DNA from: Gemmatimonadota bacterium
GTDB taxonomy: Bacteria; Gemmatimonadota; Gemmatimonadetes; Gemmatimonadales; GWC2-71-9
NCBI GenBank assembly: GCA_003222235.1
Contig: QHVD01000160.1
Span: 1 to 9,122, forward strand
DNA length: 9,122 nucleotides
Direction: 5' to 3'
Made by a program: the position numbers and the translations under genes. Under the pieces are notes generated by a model that saw nothing but the letters and a program-made list of their open reading frames with translations, ran no database searches and was not told the origin of the DNA. This document shows positions 1 through 7,542 of this stretch, one piece after another; position 1 is the first letter of the stretch, and every line of letters starts with the position of its first letter.

Positions 1-151
1 ACGAGCTGGTCGACTAAGTCCCGAGTAAGCGTCACGTCGCAGTGCAAAACAAGGCGTGTTAATCCGAACAGACCGCTCTCTGGTGACGCAGCGCACGTTC
101 CCGGCGGGCTCGGATCCCATATTGGGGCTCTGACCCACGCGCTGCGCGACG

Positions 152-2326
152 ATGCCCAATCTGGCCACCCCGTCTCTCCCGTCCCCCTCGCCCTCCCCGC
201 CCTCGCCACGCCCGCCCGACGAGGACGCCTGGTCGGTCGATGAAAGCTCGCTCGCGGCGTTCGCCGCGCAGCTCCGGGCGCCCCCCGGCGACCGCGCCTG
301 GTACGATCTGCGGCGCGAGGCGGAGCGGATCGCGCTGGTGCCGGGCTTCGACCGGCTGATCACCCTCGACGCCAACGCGATCAAGGAGCTGCCCCACCAG
401 ATCGACGTGGCCCAGCGGGTGCTGCGCCAGATGGGTGGCCGCGCGATCCTGGCGGACGAAGTCGGGCTCGGCAAGACGATCGAGGCGAGTCTCGTCTACA
501 AGGAGCTCGCCGTCCGCGGGCTCGTCCGCCGGGTGCTCGTGCTCACGCCGGCCTCGCTCGTGGGGCAATGGCAGGGAGAGCTCGAAACGAAGTTCTTCGA
601 GCGCTTCGAGACGCCGACCAAGCCCGACGAGTGGCTCCACGTGACCAAGGCGATCATCTCGCACGATCGCGCGCGCTCGCGCAAGCACGCCCCGGCGATC
701 CTGCGCCACCGCTGGGACCTGGTGATCGTGGACGAGGCGCACAAGGTCAAGAACCACCGCGCGGCGATCTACCGGTTCGTGGAGAAGATCGAGCGCGACT
801 TCATCCTCCTGCTCACCGCGACGCCGCTGCAGAACGACCTGCGGGAGCTCTACAACCTCATCACCCTGCTCCGGCCCGGCCAGCTCGGCACCTGGGACGA
901 GTTCCGCCGCCGGCACTTGATCGCGGGCGACCGCCGCAAGCCCCGCGATGCCGACGCGCTGCGCGGGCTGATCAACGAGGTGATGATCCGCACCCGGCGC
1001 GCGAGCGTCATCGACGACCTCGACCTGCCGCCCCGCCGGCCCCATCATCCGGAGGTCCGGCTCACACCCGCGGAGGCGGAGCTGTACGCCGCGACCACCG
1101 ACTTCCTGCGGCGGCTCTACCGGGAAGGCTTCATCGAGCCGGGCGAGCTGGAGGAGAAAGAAGACGGCGTGCGCCGCGGGAAGCGGACCGGCAAGGGAAT
1201 CCTGCAGCTGGAGGTCAATCGCCTGCGCCAGCGGCTCTGCTCCTCCTCGCGGGCGCTCGGCGAGTCCCTCGCGCACCTCGCCGAAGGGGAGCTGATCAAC
1301 CCCGAATACCGGCTGATCGCTCGCCAGCTCGGCGCGCGCGCGCGGGCGGTCAGCACGCACGCCAAGCTGGACGTCCTGACCCGGCTCCTGCAGGAGACTC
1401 CGGACCGGGCCGTGGTCTTCAGCGACCACCGGCCCACCATCCAGCTCATCGAGCAGCAGGTCCGCGCGCTCGGTCGCCGGCCGATCGTCTACTGGGGTGC
1501 GCACTCGACCGCGGAGCGGGACAAGCGCATCCGCGCGTTCCAGCAGGACCAAACGAGCGTCCTGATCGCCACTCGAGCCGGCAGCGAAGGCCGCAACCTC
1601 CAGTTCTGCAACGTGCTCGTGAACTTCGACCTGCCCTGGAACCCGATGGTGGTCGAGCAACGCATCGGGCGCCTGCACCGCATCGGGCAGACGCGCGAGG
1701 TCCACATCGTGAACCTCGCCGCCGCGGGAACCATCGAGTCGTACATCCTCCGGCTGCTCGACCGGAAGATCAAGTTGTTCGAGCTGGTGGTCGGCGAGCT
1801 GGACGTGATCCTGGGCGAATTCGGGGGCGCGGAGACGTTCGAGGGCCGGCTCGCCGAACAGTGGCTCGCCGCCGAGAGCGAAGCCGACTTCGGGCGGCGG
1901 GTGGAAGCGCTCGGCGCGGAGATCGAGCACAGCCGCGAAGCAGGGAAGGAGCAGGAGGAGCTGAACTCGCTGATCGCGCCGGCCGACAACGCGATGCGCC
2001 TGGAGCGTGAGTTCGCCGCGCTCTCAATCCCCAGACGGGTGCGGCTGGGTTACGGCACCAGCCAGCTCGTCAAGGCGAGTGGTTGGGAGGCGAAGCGGGT
2101 CGCGCTCGGCGTGCACGTGAAAGAGATCATGGAGTCGCTCGAGAGCGCCGCCGGTCCCGAGCCGGCGGGACGCCATCCGGAGTACGGGGCGCTGGTGCGG
2201 CTGAACGGCGTAACCGGCTCCGGCCGGCGGGTGTCGCTCACCGCCCACGCAGACCGTCTTCCCCTGGTGCTCGTGGACATCGAGGTGGGTCCCGAGGCCC
2301 CGCGCGTGGGAGACGTGGCGGCATGA
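152..2326 (+). CDS. SNF2/HepA-type DEAD/DEAH helicase ATPase
   Basis: A 724-residue superfamily 2 ATPase of the Swi2/Snf2 (RapA/HepA-like) group, expected to use ATP to translocate on double-stranded nucleic acid and remodel bound proteins. Visible motifs, in order: Walker A DEVGLGKT (residues 102-109, Lys108), DEAH box (194-197), motif III TATPLQND (222-229), motif V GSEGRNLQ (477-484) and motif VI QRIGRLHRIGQ (503-513, arginine finger candidates Arg507/Arg510). A charged insert near 330-350 separates the RecA lobes, as in RapA-like proteins. The C-terminal ~165 residues are family-specific, with a helical stretch and then a short beta-rich end. The N-terminus is a Pro/Ser-rich tail (about residues 8-23). 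The ATG at 152 is the first start after an in-frame stop at 131-133; no good Shine-Dalgarno is seen. The stop overlaps the next start (ATGA), so the two genes are translationally coupled. Arrangement and motifs resemble Bacillus YqhH (inference). No nuclease or methylase domain is visible. Confidence 0.93.
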   Translation: MPNLATPSLPSPSPSPPSPRPPDEDAWSVDESSLAAFAAQLRAPPGDRAWYDLRREAERIALVPGFDRLITLDANAIKELPHQIDVAQRVLRQMGGRAILADEVGLGKTIEASLVYKELAVRGLVRRVLVLTPASLVGQWQGELETKFFERFETPTKPDEWLHVTKAIISHDRARSRKHAPAILRHRWDLVIVDEAHKVKNHRAAIYRFVEKIERDFILLLTATPLQNDLRELYNLITLLRPGQLGTWDEFRRRHLIAGDRRKPRDADALRGLINEVMIRTRRASVIDDLDLPPRRPHHPEVRLTPAEAELYAATTDFLRRLYREGFIEPGELEEKEDGVRRGKRTGKGILQLEVNRLRQRLCSSSRALGESLAHLAEGELINPEYRLIARQLGARARAVSTHAKLDVLTRLLQETPDRAVVFSDHRPTIQLIEQQVRALGRRPIVYWGAHSTAERDKRIRAFQQDQTSVLIATRAGSEGRNLQFCNVLVNFDLPWNPMVVEQRIGRLHRIGQTREVHIVNLAAAGTIESYILRLLDRKIKLFELVVGELDVILGEFGGAETFEGRLAEQWLAAESEADFGRRVEALGAEIEHSREAGKEQEELNSLIAPADNAMRLEREFAALSIPRRVRLGYGTSQLVKASGWEAKRVALGVHVKEIMESLESAAGPEPAGRHPEYGALVRLNGVTGSGRRVSLTAHADRLPLVLVDIEVGPEAPRVGDVAA

Positions 2327-4449
2327 CCGCGATCCCCTCGCTCGACGTGGTCGATACCGACCCGCTCGCGGACGCGCGTATCCGCCCGCTGCTCGAGCGC
2401 TATTGCAGCCTCGCCGGGGCCGAGATGCTGGACCTCGGCCCGGATCTCCACGAGCTGACGCTGCCGCCGGCCGAGCGCACCCACTTTCGCGGCCGCGACT
2501 CGCTGCGGTTGGCCTTCTCGTTGGATGCTCTGGCGCTGGACCCCGAAGCCGAGATCGCCGTCCTCGGCAGCCCGTTCCTTTCACAACTGATCGAAGCGAT
2601 CCGCGCCCGGGCGGGGCGCCTGTCGCTCGGCCTGATCCCGCCGCCCGTGGCGGCGGACTCCCAGGGTGCTCCCACCGCCCCCGGCCCTGACGTGCCCGTC
2701 CGGGATGGCACGGCACAGCGGGGCACGGCGCGGCTCGCAGCGCACCCTATCGGGCGGCTCGTCGCCCGCGTGGTGCTGCGCGCCGGCGCGGCGGTCGAAG
2801 AAGCCGTGCTCGAGAGCGACGTGTTCGATCTGTCGACGGGCACCCGGATCGGTGACGAGCTGGCGGGGATGTTCCTGGACCTCGAGGCGCGACGGGTGCG
2901 ACCGGCGCAGCCCGGGGCGATCCGCGACGCTGTGCTCATGCCGTCGCGCCAGCCCGACGAGCTGTTGCAGCTCTTGCTTGGCAACCTGCGGGACAAGAGC
3001 GCCGAGCGCGTCACGGCCCAGCACGCGGCGGCCGAGGGAGAGCTCGCGACCGAGCTGGAGCGCCTCGACCGCTATTTCGCTTCCATGATCGCGGACAAGT
3101 CCGACGAGGAAGAGGCGCGCACCATCACCGCGCTGCATGAGCGGCGCCGCACCGAGGAGGTGCGCCGCCACCAGGTGACGGCGGTCGTCCACCCGCTGCA
3201 GCTCGTCGAGGCCACCGTGCTGATGCAGCGCATCGAGTGGGAGCTGCAATCGGCGCGCGGCCGCCGGGCCCGGTTCGTCGCGCAGCAGCCGCTGGTGGGC
3301 GCGGCCGCCTGGACCGTGGCATGCCCGCGCTGCGGCCGCCCACCGGCGGCGCTCGTCGTGTGCCGGCACGAGCACTGCGCCTGCGACGTGTGCTCGTGGC
3401 GGTGCTCCGTATGCGCCGAGGACTTCTGCGCGGACCACGGCATCGCGCAGTGCCGCGTAGACGAGCAGCCCGCGTGCGAGGAGCACGCGCGCGTCTGCCA
3501 GTCCTGCGGGATGCCGCACTGCACGGCCCACGAAGGAGTCTGCGCGGAGGGCGAGCACCCCGCTTGCTCGGCATGCCTCGCTTCCTGCGGGAGCTGCGGG
3601 CGGATCGTCTGCAACCTGCACGCACGGCAGAGCCGGCCCGACGCGCCCAAGGGCAGCCGCCGGCTGTGCCCCGCCTGCGTGCGCTACTGCCAGGGCAACA
3701 CCAACGAACCGGTCGGCCTGGACGAGGTCACGCCGTGCGCGAGCTGCGGCAAGCCGGTGTGCGTCACGCACCAGGGGGCGTGCGTTCTGGACGCAGACGT
3801 GCACTGCGCGAAGCACCTGCGCCGCACCGACAGGTCACGCCGCCTCGTGTGCGAGCGCCACCGCGCACAGTGCGCGTACGAGCCCGAGGCCGTTTACGCA
3901 TCGGACGAGCTCGCGCCGTGCGTGACCTGCGGCAAGTACGCCTGCTCGGTGCACTCGGCGGAGTGTCTGGAGGACAAACACCCCCACTGCTTCACCCACC
4001 TCCAGCCGTTGCTCGACACGAACGGGGCATACGCGTGTGAGGCGCACCGCAAGATATGCCACCTGGACCGTCAGGCCTTCTCCCTCGCGGGCGCCGCGCA
4101 ATGTCCCGTGTGCGGCAGGGACGCCTGTGCCCGGCATCGCGTCGCGTGCGGCCACTGCGGCCGAAGCGTGTGCATCGCCGATCTGGCCCAGCAACCCCGT
4201 CGCTGCACGACCTGCCGAGAGCTGGCGGCGATCACCGAGCCGCCCGACGAGGTCGTCACCGCGGCGCGCGCGGCCACGGGCGGTGAGTCCCGGTCGCCGC
4301 GCGCCTGGCGGATGGCCCGCGACCGGACCCACCTGGTCGTCGAGCTGGACCTCGGCTCGAACGGCAGGACGGTGTTCACGCTGCGCCCCGGCGAGACCGT
4401 GCCTGAAAGCGTCGTGACCCATTCACCGCAGTCGAAGCGGCGGAACTGA
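2323..4449 (+). CDS. Helicase-coupled Cys/His zinc-array protein
   Basis: A 708-residue protein starting at the ATG that overlaps the helicase stop (GGGAG 10 bases upstream). Residues 1 to about 225 form a mixed alpha/beta region I do not recognise for certain; by position next to the helicase it may correspond to YqhG of Bacillus (inference). Residues ~225-320 are strongly helical and charged, coiled-coil-like. Residues 334-631 are a dense Cys/His array. After CPRC (334-337) come seven units of C-x2-C-x4-C-x2-[H/D], starting at residues 361, 392, 422, 472, 533, 594 and 609, most followed by further C and C-x2-H pairs. This is the look of B-box/RING-like cross-braced zinc modules, though no named family is assigned. 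In the last unit Asp replaces the final His. A ~60-residue beta-type tail follows. It has no signal peptide or membrane segment, so it should act in the cytoplasm with the helicase, plausibly as its targeting or substrate-recognition subunit (inference). Confidence 0.9.
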   Translation: MTAIPSLDVVDTDPLADARIRPLLERYCSLAGAEMLDLGPDLHELTLPPAERTHFRGRDSLRLAFSLDALALDPEAEIAVLGSPFLSQLIEAIRARAGRLSLGLIPPPVAADSQGAPTAPGPDVPVRDGTAQRGTARLAAHPIGRLVARVVLRAGAAVEEAVLESDVFDLSTGTRIGDELAGMFLDLEARRVRPAQPGAIRDAVLMPSRQPDELLQLLLGNLRDKSAERVTAQHAAAEGELATELERLDRYFASMIADKSDEEEARTITALHERRRTEEVRRHQVTAVVHPLQLVEATVLMQRIEWELQSARGRRARFVAQQPLVGAAAWTVACPRCGRPPAALVVCRHEHCACDVCSWRCSVCAEDFCADHGIAQCRVDEQPACEEHARVCQSCGMPHCTAHEGVCAEGEHPACSACLASCGSCGRIVCNLHARQSRPDAPKGSRRLCPACVRYCQGNTNEPVGLDEVTPCASCGKPVCVTHQGACVLDADVHCAKHLRRTDRSRRLVCERHRAQCAYEPEAVYASDELAPCVTCGKYACSVHSAECLEDKHPHCFTHLQPLLDTNGAYACEAHRKICHLDRQAFSLAGAAQCPVCGRDACARHRVACGHCGRSVCIADLAQQPRRCTTCRELAAITEPPDEVVTAARAATGGESRSPRAWRMARDRTHLVVELDLGSNGRTVFTLRPGETVPESVVTHSPQSKRRN

Positions 4450-4571
4450 GCGGCGCAGGGCAGGGCCCATGGTGTTCATTTACCACACAACCCGTTGCAC
4501 TATCGCTCCTCCCCGCACCGAAAAGTGGCGCCGCGCGTGGCCCCTCGTGCGTACCTCCCATCGAGGGAGAC

Positions 4572-4587
4572 TGGCATCCCTCTTGCC
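4572..4587 (+). promoter_or_regulatory. Candidate sigma-54 (-24/-12) promoter
   Basis: TGGCATCCCTCTTGCC matches the RpoN consensus TGGCAY-N5-TTGCW at every position but the last, with the invariant GG and GC at correct spacing. Transcription would begin near 4598, giving a leader of about 187 bases before the 127-residue gene. A one-mismatch copy of the same 16 bases lies on the other strand at 8763-8778, which raises confidence that it is functional. No RpoN or enhancer-binding protein is encoded in the window. Confidence 0.55.
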
Positions 4588-4616
4588 CTCCTCGGTCATG
4601 GTGCCGTAGGTCCCGG

Positions 4617-4679
4617 CCCCCGAATTCGGGGGAACGGTGGAGGGAAAGACGCATGCAGGTTGCAGGTCTCCGGTTCCCC
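4617..4679 (+). promoter_or_regulatory. Leader with two competing stems
   Basis: CCCCCGAATTCGGGGG (4617-4632) is a perfect 16-bp palindrome that can fold as a hairpin. Its right arm also belongs to a second stem: GGGGAAC (4629-4635) pairs with GTTCCCC (4673-4679), extended inside by GGAG (4639-4642) with CTCC (4668-4671). The two structures share bases 4629-4632 and so exclude each other, as in a switch or attenuator. I could not match it to a known riboswitch class. The palindrome could instead be a DNA operator. Confidence 0.4.
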
Positions 4680-4784
4680 GCGCGCCTCGCGCACACCGCC
4701 ATCACCGCGGCAGGCTTGACGGCGCTGCTCGTTCGTATCCCAGCCAATCCCCAGTCACCTCACTAACCTTAGCCGGAGGCGCCT

Positions 4785-5168
4785 ATGGAAGCCCGCGTCA
4801 CAGCACAATCGCAGTCTTACCGACTCAGGGAGAGGATGCAGGAAGCGAAGGTCTCCCATGGCCAAGAGATCAGGGCCGATCTGCCGAACGTCAGAGTTCT
4901 CGCGCTTGCCGGCGGAACGGAAGCTCAGACGCTCTTTTGCAACATGGGCCCGATTCGGGTCAGGGCGATTCTGAATCGGGGAGATGAAGGCCCACTGCCG
5001 ACTGACGTCACGCTGGAGGGCCTTCAGGTGTCCACCTCGGGGGTCTATGACATTCTGAACGCCCTCGTCGGCTCGAACGGCAACCTCCGTCTCGTCGTGG
5101 ACGACCAGACCACGGTCGTACCGGCGGAACAGGCGGTCGGCGCGTCGGCCGGACTGTCGTGGGTGTAA
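4785..5168 (+). CDS. Orphan 127-residue protein, unknown function
   Basis: This gene is not recognised. The ATG at 4785 has a perfect GGAGG five bases upstream (4775-4779), so the start is secure. The protein is 127 residues, with no signal peptide, no membrane segment and one cysteine (about residue 52). A charged, helical N-terminus (about 1-30) is followed by alternating short strands and loops with Gly-Asn and Gly-Thr turns, suggesting a mainly beta fold. It stands alone: a long leader with a -24/-12 promoter match lies in front and a strong hairpin follows 22 bases after the stop, so it is probably a single-gene transcript under its own control. No catalytic motif or metal-ligand cluster is visible, and I assign no function. 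Confidence 0.8.
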   Translation: MEARVTAQSQSYRLRERMQEAKVSHGQEIRADLPNVRVLALAGGTEAQTLFCNMGPIRVRAILNRGDEGPLPTDVTLEGLQVSTSGVYDILNALVGSNGNLRLVVDDQTTVVPAEQAVGASAGLSWV

Positions 5169-5190
5169 CACCCGAGGATCGTACGAGGAC

Positions 5191-5219
5191 CGGACCCGCG
5201 GGGTAGTCCCGCGGGTCCG
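5191..5219 (+). terminator. 12-bp perfect hairpin, likely terminator
   Basis: CGGACCCGCGGG (5191-5202) and CCCGCGGGTCCG (5208-5219) form a perfect 12-bp stem around a 5-base loop, 22 bases past the stop of the 127-residue gene. There is no T-run after it, so it may act as a GC-rich terminator or as a 3' transcript-stabilising hairpin. Confidence 0.55.
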
Positions 5220-5302
5220 TCGCGCCGCCCGTCGTCCGGCGGGTGACACCGGCCGCCGCGCCTTCGCGTACGGATGGCGACCCCTACGCCGGAGCCCCAC
5301 CC

Positions 5303-5512
5303 ATGTCCAAGCGCTTCCTCCAACTCGCCGCGGTCGGCCTCCTCGGCGTGGTCAGCTGGAAGATCTTCTCTCCCTTCGTGCTGCCGTTCTTCTGGCTCAT
5401 GGTGAAGGCCGCGTTCGCCGTCGGCCTCGTACTCCTCGTCGTGTGGTGGCTGCGCAAGGACGAGAGGAAACGCGGAGAGGAGCCGCCCCCGAGCCCTCCT
5501 CCCGCCGCTTGA
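5303..5512 (+). CDS. Small hydrophobic membrane protein, 69 residues
   Basis: A 69-residue protein with no recognised family. Residues about 5-31 form a hydrophobic stretch broken by Lys20, and residues 33-50 form a clear membrane helix ending in a Trp-Trp pair, followed by a strongly basic and acidic linker (RKDERKR) and a Pro-rich C-terminal tail. It should sit in the inner membrane as one hairpin or a single-pass protein, with the charged, positive tail in the cytoplasm. The ATG at 5303 is chosen over an in-frame GTG at 5243 because GGAG lies at 5291-5294, eight bases upstream, and the added 20 residues are low-complexity and hydrophilic. It lies between two hairpins, so it may be transcribed alone. 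Confidence 0.6.
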   Translation: MSKRFLQLAAVGLLGVVSWKIFSPFVLPFFWLMVKAAFAVGLVLLVVWWLRKDERKRGEEPPPSPPPAA

Positions 5513-5572
5513 TCGCACGTCCGCCGCGATCGGCAACGTCCCACGATTTGCTCTCGAAACGGACGCCTCGTT

Positions 5573-5599
5573 CCCCCTCTCTGCGACGCGTAGAGGGGG
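5573..5599. repeat. 8-bp inverted repeat in intergenic gap
   Basis: CCCCCTCT (5573-5580) pairs with AGAGGGGG (5592-5599) around an 11-base loop, 60 bases after the 69-residue gene. No T-run follows. It could be a weak terminator or an operator. A perfect 10-bp palindrome, GGGTATACCC, lies further on at 5648-5657, just ahead of the next gene. Confidence 0.35.
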
Positions 5600-5691
5600 G
5601 TCAGGGGCTGAGATCGAGCGGTGAGTGAGCCCCAACGGCGGCCCGGGGGGTATACCCAACATGCGCCCTGACTTCGATTCAGGAGGGCCCA

Positions 5692-6114
5692 ATGGGCCGT
5701 CGAATTCGTGTTGCCCCGCCCAGGGCGCAGGCTGCCGCCGGTGTCACTCCGCCCGTCGAGTTCGATAGCTATTTCGACAAGGCGGTCAAGTACATCCCGG
5801 CAGACATCGTAGCCGCCTGGGTAGCGGTCACCGGGCTCGTCTCGAGCGCGCGCGACGTTCCTCGGCAAACCATCCTCTGGGTCGCCTTCGGCATCGGACT
5901 GCTGGTCACGGCGTTGTGGACCTGGAAGCAGGCCGCGGCTCCGGGGCGACGGCCGCCCGTCACGCAGGCGATCATCTCCACGGGTGCGTTCGCCGTGTGG
6001 GTCTTCGCCTTGGGCGGGCCGTTCCAACACGTCCCGGGCCAGCCGGTGTACGGGTCGCTCCTCCTAATCCTGTACACGCTCGTCGTCGCACTGATCGACC
6101 CGAAAGAGGGGTGA
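5692..6114 (+). CDS. Multi-pass membrane protein, protease-linked
   Basis: A 140-residue integral membrane protein. The start has AGGAGG at 5681-5686, five bases before the ATG. Residues 1-30 are basic then acidic and soluble. A KYIPADIV segment leads into a possible first helix (about 34-52), and three clear membrane helices follow (about 60-78, 91-110 and 119-135), ending in DPKEG. I recall small membrane proteins with a K-Y-I-P-x-[ED]-[IV]-V entry motif in many bacteria, usually annotated as hypothetical; this is from memory and not checked. The stop is only 9 bases from the protease start, so the two are almost certainly co-transcribed. It may anchor the protease or sense membrane state (inference). 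Confidence 0.8.
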   Translation: MGRRIRVAPPRAQAAAGVTPPVEFDSYFDKAVKYIPADIVAAWVAVTGLVSSARDVPRQTILWVAFGIGLLVTALWTWKQAAAPGRRPPVTQAIISTGAFAVWVFALGGPFQHVPGQPVYGSLLLILYTLVVALIDPKEG

Positions 6115-6123
6115 GAGGCGGGT

Positions 6124-7479
6124 ATGAAGCGTCGCATCGTCCTGATTCGCGGCAACGGGCCCCTGGAAGAGGGATGGCAGAAGCGTTCGTTCGGGCCGGT
6201 CGGGCCGCTCCTCAATGACCGGCTGAAGGTCGCGGGCGTGATGTTCGACGAGACCTACCACCCGGTCCGGGTGCGGCGCAACAGCGCCGTCGGGAACGGT
6301 CTCCCGCCCGCGAGCGGCTTCAACTACGGCAGCGTCGGATCGGCGGACGCGTACGTCGTACGGGCGCAGTGCGAAGACCAGGACGCCATCGAACGGCTGC
6401 GGGGCGACCGGCTCGGCGAGATCGTCGGCGTGTTCGCCGACCCCGTGTTGTCCCCGTTCCCGTCCTCCCCGTCCGCCTACTGCGGCGACGCTCCGGTCGG
6501 TGCTACTGCGGACGTGGCCAGGCGACTCGGCGTCCCGGCGCTACGCCGAGCGGGGTTGACCGGCCGCGGTGTCCACGTCGCCGTCGTCGATACGGGGATC
6601 GACGGCTCGCGCATTCCGGTCGCCGGCGGCTGGGCGCCCACCCGGGGCTATGTCCCGGGCTCGAGCGCGCCGGGCCACGGCACCATGGTGGCGTACGACG
6701 TCCGCATCGCGGCCCCCGACGCGCAGATCCTCGACTATGCGCTCCTCAAGTCCCAGGCGGGCACCTGGGCCGCGTTTCTCTCAGACGGCATCGCCGCATT
6801 TGCGGACCTGATCGAGAGGGTGGGCGCCGCGCCCGGCCGTTGGGTGGTCAACAACAGCTGGGGGCTGTTCGACCGCCTGAACGACGCGCCGATCGGCTCG
6901 CCGGAAAATTACAGCGCCAATCCCGACCACCCGTTCAACCAGATCACCGGCAGTCTCGTTGCGGCGGGCGCCGACGTGTTCTTCGCGGCGGGGAACTGCG
7001 GGGCGGACTGCCCCGACGCGAGATGCGGCGCCGGCGATACCGGCCCCGGCGCCTCGATCCACGGCGCCAACTCGCATCCCGACGTGATCACGGTCGCCGC
7101 GGTCGCCGTCACGGACCGGCGCCTGGGCTATTCGTCGCAGGGGCGCGGCGCGCTCTACTCGCGCAAGCCCGACCTGGCCGGCTTCAGTCACTTCGTGGGT
7201 TCACGGATCTACCCCGCCGACGCCGGCACGTCGGCCGCGAGTCCGGTCGCCGCAGGCGTCGCGGCCGCCCTGCGCCAGCGCTTCGCGACCGACCGACTGG
7301 CGCCGGCGCAGCTGAAGGGTCTGCTGCAGCGGACCGCGCGGGACCTGCAAGGCAACGGCTGGGACTACGACCTCGGCTACGGGGTGATCGATGCCGCGGC
7401 GGCGGTGAGGAGCTTGGTGGTAAAGCCGAGAGCGAGTTCGAAGCCGAAGGCGAAGCGGCGATCGCAACCGACGGCCTAA
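6124..7479 (+). CDS. Subtilisin-family (S8) serine protease
   Basis: A 451-residue S8 peptidase with a complete catalytic set: Asp156 in VAVVDTGID, His185 in GHGTM, oxyanion Asn291 in AAGN and the nucleophile Ser370 in GTSAASPVAAG. The domain runs from about residue 125 to 425, with a basic Ser/Lys-rich tail after it. No signal peptide or membrane helix is seen, so it is probably cytoplasmic or held at the membrane by the preceding gene product. Residues 77-110 (YVVR to GVFADPVLS) look like the end of an I9-type propeptide, but the preceding half is atypical. A Cys cluster directly after the oxyanion Asn (C292, C296 and C301, spaced C-x3-C-x4-C) could bind metal or form disulfides; I recall similar clusters in some S8 proteases. 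It is coupled to the upstream membrane gene and faces a putative inhibitor gene. Confidence 0.92.
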   Translation: MKRRIVLIRGNGPLEEGWQKRSFGPVGPLLNDRLKVAGVMFDETYHPVRVRRNSAVGNGLPPASGFNYGSVGSADAYVVRAQCEDQDAIERLRGDRLGEIVGVFADPVLSPFPSSPSAYCGDAPVGATADVARRLGVPALRRAGLTGRGVHVAVVDTGIDGSRIPVAGGWAPTRGYVPGSSAPGHGTMVAYDVRIAAPDAQILDYALLKSQAGTWAAFLSDGIAAFADLIERVGAAPGRWVVNNSWGLFDRLNDAPIGSPENYSANPDHPFNQITGSLVAAGADVFFAAGNCGADCPDARCGAGDTGPGASIHGANSHPDVITVAAVAVTDRRLGYSSQGRGALYSRKPDLAGFSHFVGSRIYPADAGTSAASPVAAGVAAALRQRFATDRLAPAQLKGLLQRTARDLQGNGWDYDLGYGVIDAAAAVRSLVVKPRASSKPKAKRRSQPTA

Positions 7480-7542
7480 GCCGTTCTAACTTGGTCGGCC
7501 TGGGTCGGCGCGGTCATGCCGGGGCTGGTGGGAACGGCGCCG

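Larger units (their letters stand above)
4450..4784. other. 335-base intergenic regulatory region
   Basis: No convincing gene lies here; the short open frames have no ribosome binding site and no recognisable product. The first ~110 bases hold nothing I can identify, including no clear terminator for the helicase unit. A short inverted repeat (GAGGGA at 4563-4568, TCCCTC at 4577-4582) overlaps a sigma-54-type promoter match. The rest would be the leader of the next gene and holds a 16-bp perfect palindrome, an alternative longer stem, and a GCAGGT direct repeat (4655-4660 and 4662-4667). Confidence 0.6.

Noticed and set aside
1..151. Open frame and possible promoter ahead of the helicase
   Set aside because: Frame 1 is open from the edge to about 240, but the reading shows no domain and overlaps the helicase start; no convincing -35/-10 pair is seen.
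59..1930. 623-residue open frame on the minus strand opposite the helicase
   Set aside because: It is a shadow of the GC-rich helicase gene: composition dominated by Arg, Leu, Asp, Ala and Val, no domain, no ribosome binding site, while the + strand has full SNF2 motifs.
568..2010. 480-residue + strand frame within the helicase
   Set aside because: Arg/Ala/Pro-rich low-complexity translation typical of an out-of-frame reading of a high-GC gene.
2581..3816. 411-residue minus-strand frame opposite the Cys/His array protein
   Set aside because: No recognisable motif; the opposite strand has seven regularly spaced metal-ligand units.
152..4449. DISARM-type defence locus (SNF2-like DrmD) considered for the helicase pair
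   Set aside because: No methylase, phospholipase-D-like or DrmB-like gene is present, and the partner is a Cys/His array protein.
4495..4719. 74-residue + strand frame in the intergenic region
   Set aside because: No ribosome binding site, crosses the promoter match and palindrome, and the translation is low-complexity.
4598..4784. Known riboswitch (c-di-GMP-I, c-di-AMP, cobalamin) in the leader
   Set aside because: Short look-alike strings occur, but the conserved cores of these classes are not present.
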